From assembly GCF_013402915.1 (NCBI RefSeq), contig NC_050721.1, positions 62,001 to 126,000 of the forward strand: a DNA stretch of 64,000 bases, read 5' to 3'. This stretch comes from Zygotorulaspora mrakii (taxonomy: Eukaryota > Ascomycota > Saccharomycetes > Saccharomycetales > Saccharomycetaceae). Position numbers and translations under genes: made by a program. The notes under the pieces were generated by a model. That model did no database searches and was not told the DNA's origin. It saw nothing but the letters and a program-made list of their open reading frames with translations. The first letter of the stretch is position 1, and every line of letters begins with the position of its first letter. Shown piece by piece: positions 1-9,085 of this stretch.

Positions 1-1189
1 TTAAGCGACATTCTGTTGACATCAACAGTTACTACGAACGCGTTGGTTCACACACCTGAAGAAAATGGATTATCGACCCCACTAGGAGTGAGCTGTTCGT
101 GAAGAGACATTGTAAACATCGCAACATCGCACACGATAACTTGGAACGCTCAGTTGAACCAAATGTATGCGGCATTTCTTTATTTTTGATTTGAACTTTA
201 ATTTTCCATTATCTAAGTGGAAACTCACATACTTCGAAGAGATCCACTGAAACTCAGCAAATAATATCTGGAAACCAACTTGTATTTTTAGATATATGAT
301 CTCTAACTTCCTTAGGATTTCTTAGCGGTTTTCAATAATATCTGAGAGCGTGTTGTTTTTTTCCAGGCCTTTTGATTAGACTCTCTTTTTAGGCATGACT
401 CACAAAACGCTGAGGTAATCGAGCAGTTGCGTGTGACGGTTCAAGTCTGGTCTGCAAAATGCGGCATGAACAATTCGATGTAGTCAAAAAACACTGACGT
501 GCCATTCCGCCACTCATGTCATTTTTTACATAAACAAGAGGTAAAGAGTTACGAGACCTCTCTTTTAAAGACATAGCTACTATAATGAATGTGCAACTGA
601 AGCCACTTTTTTAATTTTTACGTTTTCAGGAAGTGAAATTCTTCGTTCCTTATGAAGCGATGGCAACGCCCGAACTGCGGCGTTTTTCTAAACAATATCT
701 ATAACCCCGTGGCGCGTTCCAACGCTGCAACGAAAAGCAAGTAGTCAATACGATGGTGGGTACACTGTAACGTGTGCATCGTCTCTCGTAATGGATCATT
801 CACAGTCCAATGACGACCCTCAAATCTTAGGCTACTGCCAATTGTGTGAACGTAGCTTGGATGCACGTACATTTCCTATGTATTTATTGTTGCAATGAAC
901 TGATCGAGTTAATACCAATCTACAGTATCTTAAACGAGCAATTAGAAAAGGCTGAAAATGTCTTTTAAGCCCGATCATTAAGACTTAGATATGTGCAGCA
1001 ATCAAGATAAGGAACGCCACTGTTCCTTGTGCCACATTCTTCAAGTAGTCTTTTGAGTCTATTCATGCTCATACCAGAACATGTATCTTATATTTAAATG
1101 AGATACCTTTATTCCTTATGTAACGCTGATAGCATTGTTGAGAACTCCCACAAAGAGCTTACCGGCAGCTGCATTAAATCTGGTTACTG
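1..1189. other. Gene-free left end of window
   Basis: No convincing gene. A plus-strand reading frame is open from base 1 to a TGA at 100-102 (about 33 codons) and could be the tail of a gene outside the window, but nothing in it is recognisable. The rest has stops in all frames and would include the promoter of the PLP-enzyme gene at 1190. Confidence 0.5.
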
Positions 1190-2917
1190 ATGACAGAAAT
1201 CGACTTCGGTCAACCCCTTCCTAGCAACCTGGAGTATGCAGTTTCCTTTGGAATCCCTACATGGAGGACTGCACTTGGCTATGTGGAAAAAGACCCGATA
1301 GTAATAGAAAAAATGGCAACGGGATATCCCAGATATTTCCCCCAACCCCCTATTCAAAAGCTCTGTAAGTATTTCGTGAAAAAATTTGGAAAGAATTCTG
1401 AGGATTGTCGCCCTTTTCCTTCTCTCAAGGAGGCCGAGGAGTGCTTGATGTTTATAAAATCAGTCACGGGATCTGAGAGTACTGCCCATCTTGCGGTGGA
1501 CACCTTCAAGCTCGCGGATAATGAGAGTGCGAAATCTGGGGAAAACAACACATTGTGTATAAGAATAGCCGCTGTCTTGGCGGCGGGCGATGAATTCAAT
1601 CACGTTAAAGAGTACTGGAAATTAAGAGGTGAATGCGTATCTAGCCGCTTAGCAGATCTGCTCAGTAAGTCTTTTATGGAGACAGAGTCATTCTCAAGTC
1701 AAGTAAATCATGGGTTGGAAGAGAGGGTATTGTCTGCTCAGAGTTCTGGTGAAAACGCCAAAATATTAATAAAAAGAAGAATAGCAGACAATCATTTTAA
1801 CCCATTCGGCTCGGGAAAAAATAGTGCGGCCTTGGATGTTGAGAAAGTAGACCCTGAAAAAGTTGTGTATCTGGTGTCGAGTGGCATGTCTTCCATTTTC
1901 ACTGCTCGTAGGTTTCTGACTCATTGGGAAGAAAGCAGAGCATCCAAATATTCTTCGAGTCACGAAAATACTAGCAAGGACCAAAATACTTCTGTTTGCA
2001 ATACAGCAGCGATATTTGGCTTTCCTTTTAAGGATACCCAAGTAATCCTTAGGACATTTGGGACATGTAAATTTTATGGCTTTGGAGATTCGAGGGATAT
2101 CGACAGCTTGAAGAATTATTTAGACGCGCCGGGTAATCGTATACTGGCTGTTTTTATTGAAACACCCTCTAATCCTTTATTAAACATGCCCGATTTAAAA
2201 AAGCTGAGAAAGCTAGCAGATAAGTATGGTTTTTTCATTGTAATCGATGATACCATAGGAGGCCTTAACGTTGACGTATTAGGCTATGCGGATATTATTT
2301 GTACTTCACTGACCAAACTCTTCAACGGATCTAGCAATGTCATGGGTGGCTCAGTGATTTTGAATCCACAATCCTCAATATATTCTTCTGCGCTCGATTT
2401 CTTTTCGAGTCATGAGTTCGAAGAGCTATTATGGCTTGAAGACGCCGTAGTCCTTGAAGAAAACTCCAGAGATTTTGAAGATAGGACTATACGTGCTAAC
2501 GAAAATACCGAAAAGCTGATATATGGACTGCTATTAGCGCAACAAGGTGACATTTTTAAAAAAATATATTATCCTGCTTTGAGTTCGAAAGAAACCTTCG
2601 AAAACTATGAGGCCGTTCGTAACGAAAAAGGTGGCTACGGGTGCTTATTTTCTATGTCTTTTTTTAATGAACTAGACGCTGGAGTGTTTTACGATTCCTT
2701 GAAGGTATTCAAAGGACCTTCGAACGGAACTAATTTTACTTTGGCATGTCCATATGTACAGCTGGCTCATCATTCCGAGTTAGAAGAAGTATCTGAGTTT
2801 GGCGCAGATCCTAACTTTGTAAGAGTGAGCGTAGGCTTAGAAGATAGCAAATGGTTGATAGAGGTGTTCTCAGCTGCGATTGAAGCTGTAAAGCAAAGGT
2901 ATCATAGCAAGGTCTGA
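1190..2917 (+). CDS. Cystathionine gamma-synthase-like PLP enzyme (YLL058W/STR2 family)
   Basis: This 575-residue protein belongs to the Cys/Met-metabolism PLP-dependent enzymes (fold type I). S. cerevisiae has three members of this subgroup, Str2, YML082W and YLL058W; the length matches YLL058W as I remember it. The N-terminal 190 residues are the extra domain typical of the fungal subgroup. The catalytic half then shows a phosphate-binding SSGMSS stretch (about residue 226), the ETPSNPLLN motif, the DDT aspartate that contacts the pyridine nitrogen, and the Schiff-base lysine at about K376 in TSLTKLFNG. It probably acts on O-acyl-homoserine or cystathionine-type substrates in transsulfuration, but the exact reaction of the YLL058W group is not settled. 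ATG at 1190 is the first start in the frame. An LTR-like repeat begins only about 24 bp after the stop. Confidence 0.85.
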   Translation: MTEIDFGQPLPSNLEYAVSFGIPTWRTALGYVEKDPIVIEKMATGYPRYFPQPPIQKLCKYFVKKFGKNSEDCRPFPSLKEAEECLMFIKSVTGSESTAHLAVDTFKLADNESAKSGENNTLCIRIAAVLAAGDEFNHVKEYWKLRGECVSSRLADLLSKSFMETESFSSQVNHGLEERVLSAQSSGENAKILIKRRIADNHFNPFGSGKNSAALDVEKVDPEKVVYLVSSGMSSIFTARRFLTHWEESRASKYSSSHENTSKDQNTSVCNTAAIFGFPFKDTQVILRTFGTCKFYGFGDSRDIDSLKNYLDAPGNRILAVFIETPSNPLLNMPDLKKLRKLADKYGFFIVIDDTIGGLNVDVLGYADIICTSLTKLFNGSSNVMGGSVILNPQSSIYSSALDFFSSHEFEELLWLEDAVVLEENSRDFEDRTIRANENTEKLIYGLLLAQQGDIFKKIYYPALSSKETFENYEAVRNEKGGYGCLFSMSFFNELDAGVFYDSLKVFKGPSNGTNFTLACPYVQLAHHSELEEVSEFGADPNFVRVSVGLEDSKWLIEVFSAAIEAVKQRYHSKV

Positions 2918-2940
2918 AACTATCGAGAGAGTGGGTTACG

Positions 2941-3440
2941 TTGGAGTTAGCGACACTAGCTTGCTCGGATATTGGTGAGAGTATTGTAATTTCGAGTTAT
3001 AGAGATATATATAGGTCCTTGATTTTCTATACCATAAATAAATAAGCACTAATTGGATTTAGATTAATATCTGGAAAAAAAGTCAGTATTTATATCTAAC
3101 ATTCTGCATCTATTGAACCATGAGAGGTTTAATAAATAAAGTATTTCGACCGCCCCGGTTCATAGTTCGTGTTGTCATTACGCTATTATTCCAGTCCCTC
3201 AGAACATATGGCATAGCTCATTATTTGTAATTACATGCCACAGATTCCTCCATACTCAGATTCCTGAATAGCAACCGCCTCACAATGGAATACCAGTCAA
3301 AAAGCTCTAGAATCGATTGATATTCAGCTAGGGCATTATCTGACTTCATTTCTTCTGTTGTGTTATGGAAAAATGTCCTATTTCATAATCTTTCTGGTCG
3401 TCTCTTCAATATATATTGCTTTTATCATGGTATCAATTTA
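2941..3440 (+). repeat. LTR-like repeat, copy 1 (diverged solo LTR?)
   Basis: A stretch of roughly 500 bp that aligns along its whole length, with many substitutions and small gaps, to a second copy at about 4325-4800 in the same orientation. Shared blocks include GTTATAGAGATATATA, GATTAATATCTGGAAAA, GTCAGTATTTATA, CTATTGAACCAT and CAGATTCCTGAAT. Two same-direction copies of this size beside a tRNA gene fit solo LTRs of a Ty element. I could not define TG...CA ends or target-site duplications, so the ends are approximate and the element type is unproven. Confidence 0.6.
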
Positions 3441-4145
3441 TGTCCCAACATTTTTTGCTTCCATTTAGCTCAACTCCCGTTTGGTTCCACCAGAACATTA
3501 TGTTGTTTGTATTCAGTAGAGAGTATTTCAGAATTGAATTTTCATTGAAATCTTTTGCAGCAAATTGAATTTGATGTAATTTTAGGGTCTCGTCCTTTGC
3601 AACTCGTACCTCTATTTCATATTCTCTATAATCTCCTCTTTGGAAGCTCCTCTCAAGAATTATATTCTTGAAATCTTTCTTCTTTAATTGAAACATCGGT
3701 GGCCCACAAAAAATTACCCATTACAGATGTCTCACTCACAAATTTCAATTCAAATGAAACAATATTCTATCCAGTGTAGGGGAGCCAGAGATGATTTTTA
3801 TTACTCTAGAGGAAGAATCATATATCTCTCAAGTTATTTGTATTCTTTTTAGTTAGTTTTTTCTTCGAGCACTACAATGTCGAAAACATCAAGTAAGATC
3901 ACTAAGTCTCTTTTCCATAAAGTATTCTTAATATGTGCCTTTAAGCCTGTATATTTTCATTATACATCCAGCTAAAATCGCAGAGAGCTTTCTAAATGAA
4001 ATTCAAATTCTCATAAAGTGGTACACATTTACATTATATTCGACCCATTGTCAGTAAAAGTAATGTAGTTCCGATCCAATGATTGACTATTTCGCTGGGT
4101 TTCGCAATAAATGCACCGCATGAGGTTTGGGCTATGAAATAAAAA
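3441..4145. other. Spacer between LTR-like repeat and tRNA gene
   Basis: AT-rich sequence with no convincing gene. A minus-strand frame at 3433-3696 (87 codons) overlaps the repeat, has no recognisable motif and is probably chance or element debris. No reverse transcriptase, integrase or Gag motif is seen, so the two LTR-like copies do not enclose a coding element. Confidence 0.5.
4141..4145 (-). terminator. Pol III T-run terminator of tRNA-Val
   Basis: Five consecutive A on the plus strand read as TTTTT immediately after the tRNA 3' end on the minus strand, sufficient for Pol III termination in yeast. Confidence 0.75.
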
Positions 4146-4219
4146 TGATCCAACCGAGGTTCGAACTCGGGATCTTCGCCGTGTAAAGGCGACGTCATGA
4201 ACCACTGGACCATTGGACC
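4146..4219 (-). tRNA. tRNA-Val (anticodon UAC)
   Basis: The minus strand folds as a standard 74-nt cloverleaf. The acceptor 5' strand GGTCCAA pairs with TTGGATC at the 3' end with one mismatch. The anticodon stem TCGCC/GGCGA encloses the loop TTTACAC, giving anticodon UAC (valine), and the T arm is CCGAG-TTCGAAC-CTCGG. The internal B box GGTTCGAA-type sequence is intact. It is nearly identical to the S. cerevisiae tRNA-Val(UAC) as I know it. There is no intron. A run of five T residues on the minus strand (4141-4145) directly after the 3' end is the Pol III terminator. The gene lies between two LTR-like repeats, the usual target zone for yeast Ty elements. Confidence 0.95.
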
Positions 4220-4324
4220 ATGTCTAGCTGTGAAACTTCCCGTCTTTTATTAGCATTATATACTGACCAAACACGTCGCGACAAATGTATTTTGAAACAT
4301 ATTTTATTTGGGAAGAGGTTTTTC

Positions 4325-4800
4325 TTCGGAGTAATTGATAGTAACTTGCTTAGACATTGATGATAATATTATGATATTCAGTTATAGAGATATATAATTC
4401 CTCGGTTTCCTATATCATAAAGTGAGATAAAACTAATTGAACGTGGATTAATATCTGGAAAATACGTCAGTATTTATACCTAGCATTTCGCACCTATTGA
4501 ACCATAAGAGAGGACGACGAGTGAAGAATTTTCATCGTCATCACACCATTTCTAGTCCCATAGAATCCACAGTACAACTGCTATTTCGTGTTCATTCCAT
4601 AGACTCCTTCGTAGTCAGATTCCTGAATTGTAAACGTCTCGCGATAGATTATCATACGATATCTTTCCAGTATCTATTGATATTCTGTTAGAGCTTCATC
4701 TGAATTCATTTCTTTTGTAGTATCGTCGCCAGTAGTCTTCTTTCTGGTTCTTCTTAGTCATCTCTTAATATACGTTGTCTCATAATCTCGATCTATATTT
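4325..4800 (+). repeat. LTR-like repeat, copy 2 (diverged solo LTR?)
   Basis: Second copy of the repeat at about 2941-3440, same orientation, starting about 105 bp from the 5' end of the minus-strand tRNA-Val gene. The two copies are clearly homologous but heavily diverged, so both insertions are old. The right end may extend to about 4828. No internal element sequence lies next to it. Confidence 0.6.
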
Positions 4801-5103
4801 CAATAGTTCTATATTTCATTACATCATTCAATCTGTAATAGGAGGATTGACCAACGAACTAGGCCAAGTAAAAAGACGTTAAGCGTCCTTAGACAAGTGG
4901 TTGCGTAAGGGCATTTTAAAAACTATATACTCTATGAAGCATAAAATAGAAGGACAAGAGTAGAAAGTGAGTATATCAAAAAAATTACTTATTTCAATTT
5001 GATTGCTCTCTTTCGAAAGAACTGTAAGAGCTGGTCAAAGATGACTTGAAGGTTGAAGAGAAATTGCTGCTTGTTTTAAGCGGACTGCTGCTGTCCTAAA
5101 AAA
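4801..5103. other. Intergenic, 3' of ZPS1-like gene
   Basis: AT-rich 300-bp stretch after the repeat and downstream of the ZPS1-like stop codon. Nothing recognisable. Confidence 0.5.
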
Positions 5104-5850
5104 TCACGAGAGATTTCCCAAGCAACCGCCCGCTACGACTGAAGAACTATAAACATCGGCCATATAATGGAGGTAGTTGTCAGTATTCTTCACAGCGTAA
5201 GTGGCATTATCTGCAGCGTAGGCTACGATCTCATTCAACTCCTCAACCAATTCACTTACTTCTCTTTGGTTCATAGCTGCAATATGCAAATAGCGATGTA
5301 ACAGATCAATACCTGCGTAGTGTTTTGGGCCAACGTCAACGATAGATCCGTCAAAACAAATTGATGACAAAGGCTTTTTGGAAGTGTAGAAATAATCACA
5401 GATTACAGTTTCTGAAGGAGCTGAGGTACGATGGTAACCTGGATAAGTGTCCGGATGTGCAGCACACAAACCATCAATATCGTCACATCTCAACAAAAGG
5501 TCATTCTTTGACGCCTCAACAAGTTGGTCAAACACACCCATGACGGTGAAAATACTTCCATTTCCAAACCATCTGGTGTAATAGACATCATCAACACCAT
5601 ATTTTAATAGTCTCTGTTTCGCGTAGGCTGAGACTTCCACACTGTCTTTTAGTGCAGCATTAAGCATTCTGACATTGGTGTCGTTACACGTATGGTAAAG
5701 CTCTGGAAAAGTAGGATGTGACCATCCGAATACGTCTCCAGACACCGCAGTTTGAAGCTCCTCTGTCGAATTGGTATTATAGACTGGTGCGCCTAGGGCT
5801 TGGGAAGAAAAAAGACTGATAGCGGTCAAAGTAGAACAAATTAACTTCAT
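5104..5850 (-). CDS. ZPS1: Secreted Zps1/Pra1-family protein (zinc-associated)
   Basis: A 248-residue secreted protein of the Zps1 (S. cerevisiae, 249 aa) / Pra1 (Candida) family, related to deuterolysin-type M35 metalloproteases. An N-terminal signal peptide (MKLICSTLTAISLFSSQALG) ends at about residue 22. Several cysteines follow, as expected for a disulfide-bonded extracellular protein. The segment LLHRYLHI holds two histidines in HRxxH spacing, where a peptidase would have HExxH: the catalytic glutamate is replaced by arginine. Family members are wall-associated and induced by zinc starvation or high pH. The frame extends upstream only with a TTG codon, so the ATG at 5850 is the start. 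I saw no ZRE-type Zap1 site just upstream. Confidence 0.85.
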   Translation of the reverse strand: MKLICSTLTAISLFSSQALGAPVYNTNSTEELQTAVSGDVFGWSHPTFPELYHTCNDTNVRMLNAALKDSVEVSAYAKQRLLKYGVDDVYYTRWFGNGSIFTVMGVFDQLVEASKNDLLLRCDDIDGLCAAHPDTYPGYHRTSAPSETVICDYFYTSKKPLSSICFDGSIVDVGPKHYAGIDLLHRYLHIAAMNQREVSELVEELNEIVAYAADNATYAVKNTDNYLHYMADVYSSSVVAGGCLGNLS

Positions 5851-6054
5851 CGCAATTCTTATAGAGTGCTTGGTGGTCTCAAAGTTTTCAATAAAACTCA
5901 ATCAATTCACATCTGTGAAACATGTTATTACTCTATTATTTATACTTGACACTTTTACAAAGTTGATACCGTTTTAGGATTTTATTCTAGCATTTCAAAT
6001 TCGCTATTGCGGAAGTTCTTTAGGTTAATTTTGCTTCAGTATTCATTTGTTTCA

Positions 6055-6333
6055 TCAGAGTAAAATTGTGAGTGGCTCGTTGATCAACCATTGCCGCCAC
6101 CGTATAGGGTTCTCAAAGCGGTCATCAAACTCTTTTAGGAGATCTCATTTTGTAAGATTTTCACTGGGCGGACCCTGAGGGTACCCCTCGGGGTCACGTA
6201 ATAAGGCTTCCATGTCAATCCCAAAAGCTTGATCCAATCTGTCAGCAGCTAATGGAGGCCAAACTGACCAAATGGATGGAATATAAGCAGCAATCGATTT
6301 TTGAATAGTTTCTTTTTCTGGGCCAAATCTTGT
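6055..6333 (-). pseudogene. Decayed coding fragment with in-frame stop, family not recognised
   Basis: A minus-strand frame of about 93 codons is open from 6333 to the TGA at 6055-6057 except for one internal TGA at 6145-6147. It lacks an ATG at its 5' end and has a stop directly upstream (TAA at 6334-6336). The translation looks protein-like, with segments such as SIWSVWPPLAADRLDQAFG, LLRDPEGYPQGPPSENL and, after the stop, RFENPIRWRQWLINEPL. I do not recognise the family. The good codon quality on both sides of the stop suggests the C-terminal part of a dead gene rather than chance. Confidence 0.45.
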
Positions 6334-8665
6334 TTAGTCAATTCCATAGAAGATTATTACTGTTTTAATCTGAACATATTTAACAACTCTGTTACTGGTA
6401 GAGTCACTAAGATGGACAATTTTAAGTTTGTAATTGACCTGATGTCTGAGTTACATTCAACTTTTCTGTTTTAAGTTATTGTATGCTTTTGAGTGCTGAT
6501 GTAGTTTGACGACATTCGAATTACTGAATTCATTTCTTTTTTAGAATGTGGTCCACTTGGCTTCGATTTATTTCATCACTTGGTCTCGTAGTATATTAGA
6601 CGTTTCTAGCGGAAGAACTTCTTTGATCTGAGCACGACCTCAATGATAGGTATCTCTTTTTCCGGACCATGTTGCAATTAAACATGTAGTTGTACCTCAT
6701 TTTTTTGTTGAATTTTTTCATAAACCAATAGTATCATAGGTTAAACTCAAATTAGTCCTTAAAACTTGCAAAGATAGCGGTGTTTAAGATCTAACCGCGT
6801 TTTGATTTCACAAAGTGGAGAATTTTAAAGTACCGCTCAGAGTTGTATTTAAACTGTTCAGCACGTGGATAATGCCTCATAATCAGATGAAATGGACTAT
6901 TATGAATTATCTGCTGATAAAGTGTCAAACTAATAGAGGCAATCTAGTGGAGCTTTTTTTTTCAGAAATAGAAAGGAATAGAATAGTTTTAGTTTCAGCT
7001 TACAATTCACCTTTTAAGCATGAAATAGTTTGCTGCTACACCACTTAAGTCTTAGAATGACTTTTGCTAGAAAACTCGAACATTTGTGCTTTAGAACCCC
7101 GAAGTCGGATGTACTTCTAGCGATTCAACCAGTATGTCTGGATCATTACTAGATGAGTTTTCCTTACATTCATTAGAGCGGACCTTTTGTGTCTACGCTC
7201 ACTAAGAATGGCATTGACCTCTGAAGTTCTGATTGTATTAATCGATCGAGGAATGAACGTTTTTACAGTTGGTACATCAAGAGCAGACATCAGTGGAAGT
7301 TCACAGAACAGGGGAGGTTAACGATAAAGGCTACAATTTGGTGGTCAAAGGATTAAAGACAAAAATTCGATGAAGGTCCAACATAGATAGCTTGTTTCGG
7401 GTGTCATCTAATTGCCTTTCTCATTTAGAAAGAAAAGATGATTTAAAAAACATACATCATCATGCACTTCACCTTCTGTGTTGAGATACCAGAGACATTC
7501 AAAAAACTTTCAATCATGCCTGTTGCATTAAATATGGTTGTCTTACGGACATAATGAAATCTGCATCAAGAGCAAACAAGATAAAGGGTTTGACTAAAAC
7601 GCTAGAGACCAATTTCGCATTCGAACAATACGGTCTTGAGATTGGAGGAGGAAGCACATACGTTGAACGGAGTTTTACAACATAACCGCCATCACGTACC
7701 TATCATAATCCAAACAAAGCGAGGAGAGTTGAAGCGTATTGCTCAACGTGGCTTAACTGATCTAACATCCATTGGCATCTTGACACCCAACAACCGACGG
7801 AATTCACTGCTATAATTGATGGTCAGTGAATGGCCATCACTTTCCAATAATTTTTGAGAACTTCCTGAGTGAGATTCGAGCCATGATCTATCTATTTGGG
7901 TCCATCGTATGCAATTTGGAATGAAAGGGTGTGTAGAATTCTCAAAGTCACGAGGGCTTCATTCAAGGAGGAAGGGTTCTCGATTTTCCAAAAATTTATC
8001 TATGCTGGCATAAAAAATGTATAGCACATCTTTAAGAAAGATTTCTTCTAAGATTCCTTTCACCGCATCCGTTTCTTGCCGCACACTGTTAAGCTGAGCG
8101 AATTATAGATGTCCACATGAAGGTGTGTTTGAATTCAATTAATGCCTGTATTCTTGTCCGAGGTCATTGTGAATCACATGACCCCACCTACGTTACATAT
8201 ATAGCTTAAAAGCCAGAAAGTGATGATATCTCCAGTACACCTCGTGAATTTGAAATTACGAACTAACCAATACTATCAGAGGAGCTCATTTTTGCCAAAC
8301 TAGTAATTCTTGAGAAATGCACGATTCCGCGTGACTCCATGATATCTTAATACTACAATAAAGAAACAGAATGCTATCATGTTTGAGCAAGTACCAATTC
8401 CGCCAATGATCTCAACAAAGATTTGACTGGTGAACCGTCGACAAGATAAGTTGCCCATAAGGCACTCTGAGTAAAATTTAACTAAAATCTGACTCAGCTG
8501 TTGTTTTTCAAGTTTGAACTATAAGTCTGTTAAGCTTTTGGGACATCATGGGGTTGAACAAGCCTTTCGCAGTGCTTAATCACACTTCACTCACATACGT
8601 TCTTGTGATCAATTTCGCTTTTCATGGCGCTCGCTTTCGCGCTCTGGGGGACAAAACGAAGTAGG

Positions 8666-8753
8666 TGGGTGCAGTCTTGAACACAGACTGAAAAAGGAAA
8701 CTTTCCATCAAACTTTTACTACTGAATTTTCGAAAAATCTGGATCTGCACCCC
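8666..8753. promoter_or_regulatory. Two Aft1-type iron-responsive sites upstream of siderophore transporter
   Basis: TGGGTGCA at 8666-8673 (reverse complement TGCACCCA, a full match to YRCACCCR) and TGCACCC at 8746-8752 lie about 340-420 bp upstream of the ATG at 9086. In S. cerevisiae, Aft1/Aft2 bind this sequence in ARN-family promoters. The sites are seen; binding is inferred. Confidence 0.6.
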
Positions 8754-9085
8754 AGTTTTTCAAGAAATGTCTGCAAGCGCGGCATTCTCCCAGTTCCGAA
8801 TGCTAACAGCTCGCTACAATTTGTCTGGAATTCACTTTTGGAAGGCATTTCTTCAAGATTGTAGTCACATTAACATAGTTCCACCCTAAACTATTGTTTG
8901 GTATTCAACTGTCCGTTTTCTTCTGCCAACGGCAGAGGGCTATATGAATTCTCCACTTTGAATTTTTGCTGAAAATCTATTCCGTTATAAAAGCGAGCTG
9001 TCATTACCATTACTGCTTGGCATCCAGAAGTTAGAAGTAAAGATTGGATTTAACAAAACCGCACAACTGTCATCCCAAAAAAACC

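Larger units (their letters stand above)
5851..9085. other. Long gene-poor region between ZPS1-like and siderophore transporter genes
   Basis: A 3.2-kb stretch without an intact gene. It holds a decayed coding fragment (6055-6333, minus) and the putative iron-responsive promoter elements of the transporter (8666-8753). Between about 6400 and 8600 all frames are closed by frequent stops. A short open plus-strand run around 7560-7680 shows no recognisable family. This looks like a degenerate subtelomere-like spacer. Confidence 0.5.

Noticed and set aside
7560..7680. Possible retrotransposon or transposase remnant
   Set aside because: A 40-codon open run has no integrase, reverse-transcriptase or transposase motif that I can identify.
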